Assembly (NCBI GenBank): GCA_027449545.1
Contig: DAIDLI010000177.1
Coordinates: 1-56,604, forward strand
Origin: Acidobacteriaceae bacterium
GTDB lineage: Bacteria; Acidobacteriota; Terriglobia; Terriglobales; Acidobacteriaceae
Length of the DNA stretch: 56,604 bases
Reading direction: 5' to 3'
Positions 16,505 to 25,517 of the stretch are shown here, piece by piece. A model generated the notes under the pieces. The model did not search any database. It was given only the letters and a program-made list of their open reading frames with translations, and was not told where the DNA came from. The stretch's first letter is position 1. Every line of letters starts with the position of its first letter. Both the position numbers and the translations under genes were made by a program.

Positions 16505-16657
16505 ATGCTTTGGACCATTTTCGTAATTCTGCTCGTCCTCTGGCTGGTGGGAGTGGTGAGCTCCTACACGCTGGGCGGATTTATTCACCTGCTACTGGTG
16601 CTTGCGCTGGTGGTGCTGCTGATTCAGTTGATCACCGGCCGCAGACCGGTGCTTTAG
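16505..16657 (+). CDS. lmo0937-family small membrane protein
   Basis: 50 residues; near-perfect AGGAGGTGA before the ATG. Starts MLWTIFVILLVLWLVG, then SSYTLGGFIHLLLVLALVVLLIQL, ending RRPVL: two hydrophobic helices joined by a short Gly turn, as in the lmo0937 (DUF5670) family. The family is induced by envelope or general stress in several phyla; its mechanism is not known. It lies 100 bp upstream of the CsbD gene in the same direction, so the two may be co-transcribed. Confidence 0.8.
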   Translation: MLWTIFVILLVLWLVGVVSSYTLGGFIHLLLVLALVVLLIQLITGRRPVL

Positions 16658-16759
16658 CGATTCCGGTGCCTGAAGCTGCCGTAGCGGTGGCGGTTTCAGG
16701 ATCGTTCCCGGAGACAACGTAAGCCGAACTCGTTTTTCCAATCCACGGAGGTGGAGACT

Positions 16760-16993
16760 ATGAACACCGACAAAGTGAAAGGCGCGATGGACGACGTGGC
16801 AGGCCGGGCGAAACGCCAGGCTGGCGAATGGACCGGCGACGTGAACAAACAGATGGACGGCGCAGCCCAGCAGGTGAAGGGCAAGGCCGAGAAGGCGTGG
16901 GGCAACCTGAAGGATGCGGCGCACCAAGGCAGCCAAGGCAGCAACGACGCCGATGGCAACCGGCAATCGGCGCCGGACAGAAACCATCACTAG
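16760..16993 (+). CDS. CsbD-family stress protein
   Basis: 77 residues; start at 16760 (ACGGAGGTGG upstream) rather than the GTG at 16751. The core MNTDKVKGAMDDVAGRAKRQ and the following repeat-like amphipathic helix (QQVKGKAEKAWGNLKDA) are the CsbD signature: a small, soluble, charged helical bundle induced by general stress. The C-terminal tail is polar and disordered. Neighbours are other stress proteins. Confidence 0.88.
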   Translation: MNTDKVKGAMDDVAGRAKRQAGEWTGDVNKQMDGAAQQVKGKAEKAWGNLKDAAHQGSQGSNDADGNRQSAPDRNHH

Positions 16994-17129
16994 GCTTCGG
17001 CTACCATAGCCCAAAACCTCTGAGACCGGCGCCGCCCGGCCGCGATGCGCAAGAAAGGCGCTCCGCGGCCGGAGCGACGCCGGTTTCGCGTGTGTGGCTG
17101 CCAAGCAGGCTCCGTTACACTGAAAACCG

Positions 17130-18254
17130 ATGCGATCGGGAGACAGTGCAAGGAGCAGAGCGCGTGCAGCAGCGGTGGCCGTATTGTGCGGAGCGGCGAC
17201 GCTCGCCGGATGCGGCTTCCCCGCAGCCCCGGAGCCGCCTTCGCTGCGCCTGCCCCAGCCAGTGACGGATTTGCACGCGGCGCGCACCGGCGACGTGGTG
17301 GCGCTGGCTTGGACCATGCCCAAGCTGGACACCTCCAAGGTGTCGCTTCAAGGCAACGTGCTGACGCGCATCTGCCGGCAAGAGAACGCGGTTGCAGGCT
17401 GCACGACGATTGAGAACCTGCATCTGAGGCCAGGGACGAAGGGCTCGTTTCAGGACGCCCTGCCCGCGCCGCTGGTTTCGGGCGCACCCCGCCCCCTCCG
17501 CTATTTTGTGGAGCTGATCAACGACCGTGGCCGCTCGGCTGGACTCTCCAACTCCGCCACCGTCCCCGCCGGGCAGGCACCTGCGCCCATTGCTGGACTC
17601 GTCGCCCAGGTGCGCAGAGACGGCGTGGCGCTCTACTGGCCGAAGGGGCCGGCGGAGCCGTACCCAACGCAGGTGCGCTTGCAGCGCACGCTGTTGACGT
17701 CCGCTGCCAAGAACCAGAAGCAGGGGCCGCTGGCCGCTCCACCCGAGCCATCCCAGGTGAACCTGCTGGTGCCCGCGGGCGATGCCCGCGACGCCACTCT
17801 CGACAAGGACATCCGCTTTGGCGAGACCTACGAATACCGCGCCCAGCGTTTGGCCCAGGTGACGATCGATGGCAAAGCCATGGAACTGGATGGCCCCTGG
17901 TCGCCGCCGGTCAAAGTCGCAGCGCTCAACACGTTTCCGCCGGCAGTGCCGGCGGGGCTGGCTGCTGTGGCGAACCCCGCGCAGAGCGGCACAGGCCCTT
18001 CCATCGACCTGAGCTGGCAGCCGGACGGCGCGAGCGACGTGGCCGGTTACGCCGTTTATCGCCATCCGACCGGGCAGCCGGAGAGCGCGTGGACGCGCAT
18101 CAGCGGTCCACAGCCGGTCGTCGGCCCTGCCTTCCACGATGGAAATGTGCAGGCGGGCCAAACCTACGAGTACGCAGTCACCGCCATCGGACAGAATGGG
18201 GTAGAGAGCAGGAAGTCAGGGTTGGCCGAGGAGACGGTGCCCGGGCCGAACTAG
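17130..18254 (+). CDS. Lipoprotein with fibronectin type III domains
   Basis: 374 residues. The N-terminal basic and hydrophobic segment ends in the lipobox LAGC (Cys28), so a lipoprotein exported through Sec is expected. Three Fn3-like domains follow at about 40-135, 145-255 and 265-370; the last is typical, with DLSWQPDGASDVAGYAVYRH and TYEYAVTAIGQNGVES. Fn3 lipoproteins of this size are common in Acidobacteriota and mediate adhesion or complex assembly at the outer membrane; no catalytic domain is seen. The ribosome-binding site is weak, so the start is not certain. Confidence 0.75.
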   Translation: MRSGDSARSRARAAAVAVLCGAATLAGCGFPAAPEPPSLRLPQPVTDLHAARTGDVVALAWTMPKLDTSKVSLQGNVLTRICRQENAVAGCTTIENLHLRPGTKGSFQDALPAPLVSGAPRPLRYFVELINDRGRSAGLSNSATVPAGQAPAPIAGLVAQVRRDGVALYWPKGPAEPYPTQVRLQRTLLTSAAKNQKQGPLAAPPEPSQVNLLVPAGDARDATLDKDIRFGETYEYRAQRLAQVTIDGKAMELDGPWSPPVKVAALNTFPPAVPAGLAAVANPAQSGTGPSIDLSWQPDGASDVAGYAVYRHPTGQPESAWTRISGPQPVVGPAFHDGNVQAGQTYEYAVTAIGQNGVESRKSGLAEETVPGPN

Positions 18255-18357
18255 CAGAACGAGATGGGGGATCGTCAGAAGACAAGGATTCCTGCGAAGC
18301 TTTGGGAAGAATGATGTTTCAGCCGGCTTGTTTCTTAAATTAAGGAGAAAAATTCAA

Positions 18358-19167
18358 ATGAGATATTGCCGATTCGTCCTGAACGGAAGCACCCGCTACG
18401 GCCGCGTAGAAGACCGCGACGGTCAACCCTGGATCGTTGCTCCCGCGCCCGCGCCGGAGGAAGATCTGGCCTTCCGGCTGGAGCACAACAGCGCCGCTAC
18501 GCCCAGCTTCGAGCCCCTGCCGCTGAGCGAGGCCGAGCTGCTGGCGCCGGTCACGCCCTCCAAGATCGTCTGCGTGGGCCGCAACTATCACGATCACATC
18601 AAGGAGCTGGGCAACGACGTGCCCACCCAGCCGATGCTCTTCTTCAAGCCGCTCTCCTCGCTGCTGTCGCCGGGTGGAACGGTGCTGCTGCCCAGCATCT
18701 GCGAGCGCGTCGACTTTGAGGGCGAACTGGTGCTGGTGATCGGCAAGCGGGTCCGCAATCTGAGGGCTGATGGCGATTGGCGCACGGTACTTCGGGGCTT
18801 CACACTGGCCAACGATATCTCCTCGCGCGACTTCCAGAAGAAGGAAGCGCAGTGGGCGCGCGCCAAGGGCTTTGACACCTTCTGCCCCATGGGCCCGGTG
18901 GTGAGCGACGAACTCAACCTTGAAGCCGGCGTGACGCTGGAGACGCGCCTCAACGGCGAGTTGCGCCAGCAGGGCACGACGAAGGATTTCATCTTCGATG
19001 TCCCCGTCTTGCTGGAGGCAATCACGCGGGCCATGACTCTGGAACCCGGGGACGTGGTCCTGACCGGAACGCCCTCCGGGGTGGGCCCACTGAAGCCCGG
19101 CGACCGGGTCGAGGTAAGCGTCGAGGGCCTGGGCACGCTGTCGCATGGCGTGGCGGCGGAGAGCTGA
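18358..19167 (+). CDS. Fumarylacetoacetate hydrolase-family protein
   Basis: 269 residues from the ATG at 18358 (AAGGAGA upstream); an ATG ten codons earlier lacks a ribosome-binding site. The FAH fold is seen in KIVCVGRNYHDHIKEL, the metal-binding stretch VDFEGELVLVIGKR, TLANDISSRDFQ and the closing VVLTGTPSGVGPLKPGD. Family members hydrolyse or decarboxylate acylpyruvates and ring-cleavage products using a divalent metal. The local genes give no pathway hint, so substrate remains open (acylpyruvase or 2-hydroxyhepta-2,4-diene-1,7-dioate isomerase type). Confidence 0.88.
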   Translation: MRYCRFVLNGSTRYGRVEDRDGQPWIVAPAPAPEEDLAFRLEHNSAATPSFEPLPLSEAELLAPVTPSKIVCVGRNYHDHIKELGNDVPTQPMLFFKPLSSLLSPGGTVLLPSICERVDFEGELVLVIGKRVRNLRADGDWRTVLRGFTLANDISSRDFQKKEAQWARAKGFDTFCPMGPVVSDELNLEAGVTLETRLNGELRQQGTTKDFIFDVPVLLEAITRAMTLEPGDVVLTGTPSGVGPLKPGDRVEVSVEGLGTLSHGVAAES

Positions 19168-19188
19168 GAACTGTGAGTTGGGCCTGAG

Positions 19189-19228
19189 ATGGCGGGCTGC
19201 GGACGAAGGCGCAGCCCGCCGCGCCATT
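19189..19228. terminator. Long hairpin between convergent FAH and toxin genes
   Basis: GGCGGGCTGCG (19191-19201) pairs with CGCAGCCCGCC (19210-19220), and ATGGCG/CGCCAT extends the stem with one bulge. It lies between a plus-strand and a minus-strand gene end, so it may terminate both. No long T-run is present on either strand. Confidence 0.55.
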
Positions 19229-19245
19229 TGCTGGGTCAGGAACGG

Positions 19246-19533
19246 CTACTGAAAGAGCCCTGGCAAATCACGCCCACCATAGAGGACCCGCTCAATCCGC
19301 ACGGTGTCGCCCAAGATCCGGAAAAGGATCAGATAATTCCCCACGACGCCGACACGCGCATCCTCACCTACTTCCGGGCGAAGCTGATATGCAAGAGGCT
19401 GTTCAGCGATGCGGAGAATCTTCTGTCGGATTTTCTGGAGAAAAGTTACCGCGCGGCGGGGATTATCCTGCGTAATGAAAGCAGCAATGGCATCGAGATC
19501 GCCTTCAACGAACCGGGAGAGTTCTAGGCGCAT
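19246..19533 (-). CDS. parE: ParE/RelE-superfamily toxin
   Basis: 95 residues. The fold is clear from an N-terminal strand MRLELSRFVEGDLDAIAAFI, a helix with NPRRAVTFLQKIRQKI, and C-terminal strands VVGNYLILFRI and VRIERVLYGGRDL. The RVLYGGRDL ending is typical of ParE-type proteins, which poison DNA gyrase (RelE relatives cleave mRNA instead). Its start overlaps the upstream antitoxin gene by 10 bp, so the two are translationally coupled. Confidence 0.88.
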   Translation of the reverse strand: MRLELSRFVEGDLDAIAAFITQDNPRRAVTFLQKIRQKILRIAEQPLAYQLRPEVGEDARVGVVGNYLILFRILGDTVRIERVLYGGRDLPGLFQ

Positions 19534-19820
19534 TCTTCCCGCTCCCCGGTGGCATCTGCGAGGGCCTGATACTTGCGCTCAAGCCGTTCGAAGACGTCCT
19601 GGGGAGAGACGCCGGCGCTTTTGTCGTTCACCGTTTGCTGCCAGATGTGGCGCAGTTCCTCGATGCCCGCCTGACGCAGCTTCCGTTTGTAGTTCCAGTC
19701 GCGCAGCGCCTCGCGAATCACTTCGCTGGAGGAAGCATATTCACCCGTAGCGACTGCCTCGCGGACTTGAGCGATCATCTCGGGCGGGAGGGCAATGCTG
19801 ATCTTCTCGATGGAGGACAT
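19524..19820 (-). CDS. parD: ParD-type ribbon-helix-helix antitoxin
   Basis: 98 residues from the ATG at 19820, preceded by GGGGGTG; a GTG two codons upstream is also possible. The N-terminal ribbon-helix-helix DNA-binding domain is seen in KISIALPPEMIAQVREAVA and YASSSEVIREALRDW; the C-terminal part is a helical toxin-neutralising tail. It likely binds its own promoter together with ParE. Together the pair forms a stabilisation-type toxin-antitoxin module sitting between metabolic genes, with no other mobile-element gene beside it. Confidence 0.87.
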   Translation of the reverse strand: MSSIEKISIALPPEMIAQVREAVATGEYASSSEVIREALRDWNYKRKLRQAGIEELRHIWQQTVNDKSAGVSPQDVFERLERKYQALADATGEREECA

Positions 19821-19986
19821 GAGCACCCCCGGGTAGCAATTCTTCCTACCGCAACAGCAAGGTTAGCACGGAAGTGAAGGTCTGTGTCCCCGGATTTCGA
19901 TTTGCCCTCGCAATCGGGAGGGGCGCCTCCCGCAATAGGCATGCTGATCCCGGGCGAACATCGGACACTTGCCGCGGAAGCTTGGC

Positions 19987-21174
19987 TTACGCCGACACCA
20001 GCCCCTTTGCGAACATCTGCTTGATGCCGCGGATGGCTTGGCGGGTGCGTTCCTCGTTTTCGATCAATGCGAAACGGACATGCTGGTCGCCGTGCTCGCC
20101 GAAGCCGATCCCGGGGCTGACTGCTACTTTGGCGTCGATCAGCAGCCGCTTGGAGAACTCCAGGGAGCCAAGGCTCCGGTACTGCTCGGGAATCTGCGCC
20201 CAGACGAACATGGTCGCTTTTGGGCTTGCCACCTGCCAGCCGGCGCGGTTCAGGCCATCGATGAGCACGTCGCGGCGGTTCTGGTAGATCTGGCAGATCT
20301 CGTGCACGCACTCCTGCGGACCCTCGAGGGCGGCGATGGACGCCACCTGGATCGGCGTGAAGGTGCCGTAGTCGAAGTAGCTCTTGAGCCGGGCGAGCGC
20401 AGCCACCAGCTTCTGGTTGCCGACCATGAAGCCCACGCGCCAGCCGGGCATGTTGTAGCTCTTGGAGAGGGTGAAGAACTCAACGGCCACGTCTTTGGCG
20501 CCGGGAACCTGCATCACGCTGGGCGGCTTGTAGCCGTCGAAGGCGATGTCGGCGTAGGCGATGTCGTGGATGAGCCAGAAGCCGTACTCGCGGGCCAGCT
20601 CCACCAGCCGTGCGAGGAAGGGAAGTTCCACGCATTCGGTCGTCGGATTGGAGGGGAAGTTGACGATCAGCGCCTTGGGCCGCGGGGTCATGCGCGGGAT
20701 CAATTCCTCGAGCTGAGCCAGAAAGGCTTCCTGGTTGTGGACCGGGACGCTGACGATGTGGGAGCCGGCGATGACCGGGCCGTAGATGTGGATGGGGTAG
20801 CTGGGGTTGGGCACCAGCACCGTGTCACGCGAGTCGAGGATGGCCAGGCAGAGGTGGGCGATGCCCTCCTTGGAGCCGATGGTGACGATGGCCTCGGACT
20901 CGGGATCGAGATCGACGTCATAGCGGGTCTTGTACCAGTTGCAGACCGCCTTGCGCAGGCGGGGCAGGCCGCGGCTCACCGAGTAGCGGTGCGTGGTGGG
21001 CTTCTGCGCAGCCTCGATCATCTTGTCCACGATGTGCTTGGGGGTGGCGCCGTCGGGATTGCCCATGCCGAAGTCGATGATGTCCTCGCCCCGGCGGCGG
21101 GCGGCCATCTTCATCTCGCCGGTGATGTTGAAGACGTAGGCAGGCAGGCGCTGAATGCGGGAAAACTCTTCCAT
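19987..21174 (-). CDS. alaC: Glutamate-pyruvate aminotransferase (AlaC type)
   Basis: 395 residues; ATG at 21174 with GGAG 5 nt upstream. Class I/II PLP-dependent aminotransferase. The sequence has [38 protein letters not shown], the NFPSNPT strand, YADIAFDG, and the PLP-lysine motif [11 protein letters not shown] (Lys238). The MPGWR and HRYS patterns match AlaC/YfdZ, which makes alanine from pyruvate and glutamate; LL-diaminopimelate aminotransferase is a relative that this length and motif fit less well. The upstream gap carries a heptamer repeat. Confidence 0.85.
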   Translation of the reverse strand: MEEFSRIQRLPAYVFNITGEMKMAARRRGEDIIDFGMGNPDGATPKHIVDKMIEAAQKPTTHRYSVSRGLPRLRKAVCNWYKTRYDVDLDPESEAIVTIGSKEGIAHLCLAILDSRDTVLVPNPSYPIHIYGPVIAGSHIVSVPVHNQEAFLAQLEELIPRMTPRPKALIVNFPSNPTTECVELPFLARLVELAREYGFWLIHDIAYADIAFDGYKPPSVMQVPGAKDVAVEFFTLSKSYNMPGWRVGFMVGNQKLVAALARLKSYFDYGTFTPIQVASIAALEGPQECVHEICQIYQNRRDVLIDGLNRAGWQVASPKATMFVWAQIPEQYRSLGSLEFSKRLLIDAKVAVSPGIGFGEHGDQHVRFALIENEERTRQAIRGIKQMFAKGLVSA

Positions 21175-21190
21175 GGTGACTCCAGAATAC

Positions 21191-21239
21191 AGGGATCAGA
21201 GATCAGAGGTCAGGGATCGGAACCAGGATCTAAGGCACA
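21191..21239. repeat. Seven-unit heptamer repeat between alaC and tyrS
   Basis: Units follow AGRGATC for the first four, then drift while keeping the 7-bp step. It is the same style as the arrays in the capsid module, 11 kb away and outside it, so the repeat type is not limited to phage-like DNA. The rest of the 21175-21474 gap shows nothing further apart from a probable tyrS leader. Confidence 0.7.
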
Positions 21240-21474
21240 GGTACCTGACGGTGAACTGAGGGCTGGAAGCTGATTTTGGGATGAGGTGAAGCGAATCTCT
21301 AAGCGGCGGGAGCCGCCGCAGCCGCGGCCGCGCAGACACACGCAAGGGGAGCGGCGATCTGGGAGGGCTGCTGCATGGATTTGATTATAGCGGAACAGCC
21401 GAAAGCCGAGACGGGATGGCCGGCGATGGGGGGACGGACAACTGCGAACCGTGAAATTTATACTGAAACCACCC

Positions 21475-22719
21475 ATGAGCACGTTTCTACCCGTTGACGA
21501 ACAGATGGATCTGCTCCAGAAGGGCGCGGCGGAGATTATCCGCGTTGCCGACCTGCGCGAGCGCCTGGAAGAGAGCCGCAAGAGCGGCAAGCCGTTGCGC
21601 ATCAAGGCCGGCTTCGACCCCACCGCCCCCGACCTGCACCTGGGCCACACCGTGCTGATGCGCAAGCTGCGCCATTTTCAGCAACTCGGCCACACCGTCA
21701 TCTTCCTGGTGGGCGACTTCACCTCGCTGATCGGCGACCCCACCGGCCGCAACGTGACGCGGAAGCCGCTCACCCGCGAGCAGATCCAGGTCAATGCCGA
21801 GACCTATAAGCAGCAGGTCTTCAAGATTCTCGATGAGAAGGTCACCGAGGTGCGCTACAACTCCGAGTGGCTCGACAAGCTCGGCTACGAGCAGACCATC
21901 CGCCTGACGGCGCACTTCACCGTCTCGCAGATGCTGGAGCGCGACGACTTTCACAAGCGCTACCAGGCCGAGCAGCCGATCAGCCTGCACGAGTTCCTGT
22001 ATCCGGTGATGCAGGGCTACGACTCGGTGGCGCTCGAGTGCGACGTAGAGCTGGGCGGCACCGACCAGAAGTTCAACCTGCTGTGCGGGCGCGAGTTGCA
22101 GCGGCACTACGGCCAGAAGCCGCAGATCGTGCTGATGACGCCGATCCTTGAGGGGCTCGATGGCGTGCAGAAGATGAGCAAGTCGCTGGGCAATGCGATT
22201 GGCATCAACGAGCCGCCGCAGGAGATGTACGGGAAGCTGATGTCCATCTCCGACGAGCTGATGTGGAAGTACTTTTTGCTGCTGACCGACCTGCGCGGTT
22301 CAGAGGTCGAGGAGTTGAAGGCGGAGGCGGCAGCCGGCCGGCAGCATCCCATGGAGATCAAGAAGCGGTTGGCGCTCACCATCGTGGCGGGATTCCACGG
22401 AGAGGCTGCCGCACGTAACGCCGACGAGAACTGGGCGCGCATGTTCCAGCAGAAGGAAACGGCGGAGAACCTGGAAGAGGTTGCCGTCGCCCTGGCCGAG
22501 GTGGCGGGGCCGGACGGCGCCAACCAGATACGCGTGCCCAAGCTGCTGGTGAAGCTGGGCCTGGCGGCGAGCGGCGCCGAGGCCAATCGCAAGGTTGGCG
22601 AGAAGGCGGTGCGCATCGAGGGCGAGGTGGTGGAAAGCATGCTGATCTCCGCTCCGACGCTGCCGGCGCGGCTGGTTGTCCGCCTGGGTAAGCGGGCCAA
22701 GGTGGCCGTTCTGGCATAG
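21475..22719 (+). CDS. tyrS: Tyrosyl-tRNA synthetase
   Basis: 414 residues from the ATG at 21475. Charges tRNA-Tyr with tyrosine in the cytosol. Class I signature motifs: HLGH at 55-58 (HIGH) and KMSKS at 233-237. Between them are [13 protein letters not shown] and the tyrosine-pocket stretch [22 protein letters not shown]. The C-terminal S4 RNA-binding domain covers about 350-414. The architecture is the TyrZ-like (bacterial type 2) form, with a short insertion between the motifs. The gene ends 18 bp from the convergent lhgO gene. Confidence 0.97.
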   Translation: MSTFLPVDEQMDLLQKGAAEIIRVADLRERLEESRKSGKPLRIKAGFDPTAPDLHLGHTVLMRKLRHFQQLGHTVIFLVGDFTSLIGDPTGRNVTRKPLTREQIQVNAETYKQQVFKILDEKVTEVRYNSEWLDKLGYEQTIRLTAHFTVSQMLERDDFHKRYQAEQPISLHEFLYPVMQGYDSVALECDVELGGTDQKFNLLCGRELQRHYGQKPQIVLMTPILEGLDGVQKMSKSLGNAIGINEPPQEMYGKLMSISDELMWKYFLLLTDLRGSEVEELKAEAAAGRQHPMEIKKRLALTIVAGFHGEAAARNADENWARMFQQKETAENLEEVAVALAEVAGPDGANQIRVPKLLVKLGLAASGAEANRKVGEKAVRIEGEVVESMLISAPTLPARLVVRLGKRAKVAVLA

Positions 22720-22737
22720 CCAGACGGCCTGCGCACC

Positions 22738-23943
22738 TCAGTTCGCCTGATTGGGCGCGGCCCCGAGAACCAGATTCACAATGTGCCGTCCGATGGGGAT
22801 GGACGAGGTTGCTGCCGGCGATGGCGCATTGCACACATGCAACGTGCGGGCGGTCTGCCGGATCAGGAAATCGTGGGCCAGCTTGCCGTCCTTCATCACC
22901 GCCTGGGCGCGGATTCCCGCCGGGTAGGGCTCAAGATCTTCCAGGGTCAGCTCCGGGCAGTAGCGCTGACACAGGCCGAGATAACCGCGCCGGTAGATGG
23001 AGTTCCACATCTCCTTGATGCCATAGCGGAGATGCTGCCGCGCCATGGTCCAGAAGCCGGGGAACGAAAAGGCTTCCATCGCATCGCGAAGATTGAAGGA
23101 AAAACGAGGGTAGCCTTCCCGCGCGAGACCGAGAATCGCGTTCGGGCCTACCGTGATCTCGCCGCCCACTTTTCTGGTCAGGTGAACGCCCAGAAACGGC
23201 AGCGACGGATCGGGCACGGGATAGATCAGGTGCTGGACGATGTTGTTTTTGGAGGCGGGCAGGCGGAAGTATTCACCTCGAAAGGGCACCATGCGAAAAT
23301 CGTCCGCGAGTCCGCACATGCGCGCCAGCCGGTCAGCCATAATGCCGCCACACACGATCACGCGGCGCGCCTTCACGTCCTCGCCGGTGGTGACGATCTG
23401 CACCTGATCGGAACTTTCGCGAATGTCGATGACCTGGGTATTGAGCCGGATTTCGCCACTCATGGCCAGAATTTTCTTCCGCATGGCATCGACAACGGCC
23501 GCGTAATTGGTAATGCCGGTTGCACGGACCAGAAACCCGGCGACTGCGCGGATGTGAGGCTCGCGTCGCTTGATCTCCTGGGCATCGAGACGTTCGATGT
23601 CGAGCTGGTTCTCTGTGCAGCGCTGCGCCAGAGCGTTCAGCCCGGCGACTTCAGACTCATCGCTTGCGACGATCAGTTTCCCGCAGCGCTCGTAAGGAAT
23701 GCCATTTTCCTGGCAGATGCGGATGGTGGCTTCTGCGCCAATCTTGCAAAACCGGGCCTTGAGGCTTCCGGGAGCGTAATACACGCCGGCGTGAATCACA
23801 CCGCTGTTATGCCCGGTTTGGTGTCTTGCTACATCCGATTCCTTTTCCAGCAGCGCCAGCGTGCATCCCGGGCGCGCTTCCATTAGCTGCATGGCAGTGG
23901 ATACTCCGACAATGCCGCCACCGATAACAACGTAATCGAACAT
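22738..23943 (-). CDS. lhgO: L-2-hydroxyglutarate oxidase/dehydrogenase
   Basis: 401 residues. FAD enzyme of the DAO family that oxidises L-2-hydroxyglutarate to 2-oxoglutarate. The N-terminal dinucleotide motif is GGGIVG at 8-13, followed by RHQTGHNSGVIHAGVYY, the signature of LhgO/YgaF. Other blocks: GITNYAAVVDAM, VPFRGEYFRL, FLGVHLTRKVGGEI and the C-terminal CNAPSPAATSSIPIG. It is the last gene of a minus-strand run behind the heptose genes, with 78 bp between it and hddC. The substrate link to heptose synthesis is not obvious, so co-transcription may be incidental. Confidence 0.9.
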   Translation of the reverse strand: MFDYVVIGGGIVGVSTAMQLMEARPGCTLALLEKESDVARHQTGHNSGVIHAGVYYAPGSLKARFCKIGAEATIRICQENGIPYERCGKLIVASDESEVAGLNALAQRCTENQLDIERLDAQEIKRREPHIRAVAGFLVRATGITNYAAVVDAMRKKILAMSGEIRLNTQVIDIRESSDQVQIVTTGEDVKARRVIVCGGIMADRLARMCGLADDFRMVPFRGEYFRLPASKNNIVQHLIYPVPDPSLPFLGVHLTRKVGGEITVGPNAILGLAREGYPRFSFNLRDAMEAFSFPGFWTMARQHLRYGIKEMWNSIYRRGYLGLCQRYCPELTLEDLEPYPAGIRAQAVMKDGKLAHDFLIRQTARTLHVCNAPSPAATSSIPIGRHIVNLVLGAAPNQAN

Positions 23944-24021
23944 GCTGTAGCCCCTGGTCCAACAAACAGCAGCAAATGGTGTGATGCCGCACCGTCAGGC
24001 AGTGGCCTTCAAGGCGCGGGA

Positions 24022-24711
24022 TCAGACCTCCGCCAGCGCGATTTGCGCGCGGTCAAAGTCCTCGGGGATGCCGATATCCAGAAAGAAGCCCTGCACCGGG
24101 TAGGCCGCGGGTTGTAACTCGCTCACCTTCACTGCCAGAACGTCTTTCTCAAACGAGAATGCGCCGGTGCATTGCGGCGGCCAGGGAAGGTCCCTGCTTA
24201 GGACATACGCGCCGGCGTTGATCCAACCCGGTCCGGAGCGGCCCTTTTCCTCGAACCCTGCCACGTGGTTTTCGACGATACGCACACCGCCATAGCGGGC
24301 GATATCCTCCTGCCGTGTTACCGCAAGGGTCATGAGCGCTTTTTGTGCTGTGTGGAAGCGCATCATCTCGGCATAGTCGGCGTCCAGATAGGTATCGCCG
24401 TTCAGGACCAGCGCGGCGTTTTCGCCAACGCGTTCCAGGCTGCGGCGGATTGCGCCTCCGGTGCCCAGCGGAGTCTCTTCGATGACGTATTCCACGCGCA
24501 TGCCTTCGAAGCTCGCTCCGAAATGAGCCTGGATGGTCTCATGCAGGTAGCCGACGGAAAGCAGCACGCGCGTAGCTCCGCAGCGCCTGAGCTGGCGCAG
24601 CACGATCTCCAGAAAGGGCCGGCCCGCGATCGGGGCCATCGGCTTGGGGACGCCGTTCAGCCGGGCTGCCAGACGTGTGCCGAATCCTCCGGCCAGAACG
24701 ATTGCTTCCAT
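24022..24711 (-). CDS. hddC: Heptose-1-phosphate guanylyltransferase-like nucleotidyltransferase
   Basis: 229 residues. NTP-transferase fold: MEAIVLAGGFGTRL (the GGxGxRL nucleotide loop), VPKPMAPIAGRPFLE (the PKP/Lys pair), EETPLGTGGAIRRSL and LNGDTYLDAD (the metal-binding GD). The C-terminus ends FFLDIGIPEDFDRAQ, typical of HddC. HddC makes GDP-D-glycero-alpha-D-manno-heptose from heptose-1-phosphate and GTP. It starts 4 bp after gmhA ends, a tight operon. The kinase HddA and epimerases that complete the route are not in the window. A mannose-1-phosphate guanylyltransferase is the main alternative. Confidence 0.82.
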   Translation of the reverse strand: MEAIVLAGGFGTRLAARLNGVPKPMAPIAGRPFLEIVLRQLRRCGATRVLLSVGYLHETIQAHFGASFEGMRVEYVIEETPLGTGGAIRRSLERVGENAALVLNGDTYLDADYAEMMRFHTAQKALMTLAVTRQEDIARYGGVRIVENHVAGFEEKGRSGPGWINAGAYVLSRDLPWPPQCTGAFSFEKDVLAVKVSELQPAAYPVQGFFLDIGIPEDFDRAQIALAEV

Positions 24712-24715
24712 GCGC

Positions 24716-25408
24716 CTAGCTGTTCACCGAATCTGCAAGAGCCACACGCTCATCCGCAAAGTAGGCCTGCTCGACGAGAAGGCAGAAGATATGTTCGAGG
24801 GCAAGATGCGCCTGCTGGATGTACATGGTGACGTTGGATGGAATGCGAATCAAGTAATCGCACAGGCCCGGCATCGATCCTCCGGGGCCGCCGGTCAGGC
24901 CGATGGTGACGATGCCCATCTCCCGGCAGGCGCGCAGCGCAGCCAGGACGTTCGGCGAGCGGCCTGAGGTGGAGATGCCGATGAAGACGTCGCCACCCTG
25001 GCCTAAGGCCTCAATTTGCCGTACAAAAAGCCGCTCGTAGCCGTAGTCGTTGCCGATGGCGGTCAGAATGGAGGAGTCGGTGGTCAGGGCTACCGCACGC
25101 ATTGCCGGACGGTCCTCGACCAGGCGGCTCACGAACTCGGCCACCAGGTGCTGTGCGTCGGCGGCGCTGCCGCCGTTGCCGGCCACCATGAGCTTGCGCC
25201 CTGACTTGAGGGCTGCTGCGGTTGCCTCCGCAGCTTCTGCCAGGGTGGCGTGGATACCTGGGTCGGCCGCCACCGCTTGAACTACTTCGATGCCTTCAAC
25301 CAATACGCGGCGAATCTCGTCTGTCACGGGAGCCTCCATCCCTGCCCGAAGAGAATGGCCGCCGGAGACGCTGTGAAGATCTTTCGACCCGGGAGCGGCT
25401 TGATTCAC
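24716..25408 (-). CDS. gmhA: Sedoheptulose-7-phosphate isomerase (GmhA/SIS domain)
   Basis: 230 residues from GTG at 25408, or 207 from ATG at 25339. Neither start has a strong ribosome-binding site; residues before MEAPVTDEIRR look unconserved, so 25339 may be right. SIS fold: VAGNGGSAADAQHLVAEF, GIGNDYGYERLF-like (here TAIGNDYGYERLF), FIGISTSGRSPNVL and IQQAHLALEHIFCLLVE are all GmhA hallmarks. It isomerises sedoheptulose-7-phosphate to heptose-7-phosphate, the first step of nucleotide-heptose synthesis for surface glycans. The partner hddC follows directly. Confidence 0.88.
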   Translation of the reverse strand: MNQAAPGSKDLHSVSGGHSLRAGMEAPVTDEIRRVLVEGIEVVQAVAADPGIHATLAEAAEATAAALKSGRKLMVAGNGGSAADAQHLVAEFVSRLVEDRPAMRAVALTTDSSILTAIGNDYGYERLFVRQIEALGQGGDVFIGISTSGRSPNVLAALRACREMGIVTIGLTGGPGGSMPGLCDYLIRIPSNVTMYIQQAHLALEHIFCLLVEQAYFADERVALADSVNS

Positions 25409-25517
25409 AATGCAGGATGGTCAGAAAACATCATAAATCCATTTGGGCGGGTGGGAGTCAGTTCGGCTGTAGATGCCTGGCAGTCAGGGGTAAGTTCGGC
25501 AGGCACAACTCGGCGAC

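Noticed and set aside
19189-19228. Small RNA between the FAH and ParE genes
   Set aside because: The hairpin sits between two convergent gene ends with no promoter in view; a shared terminator explains it more simply.
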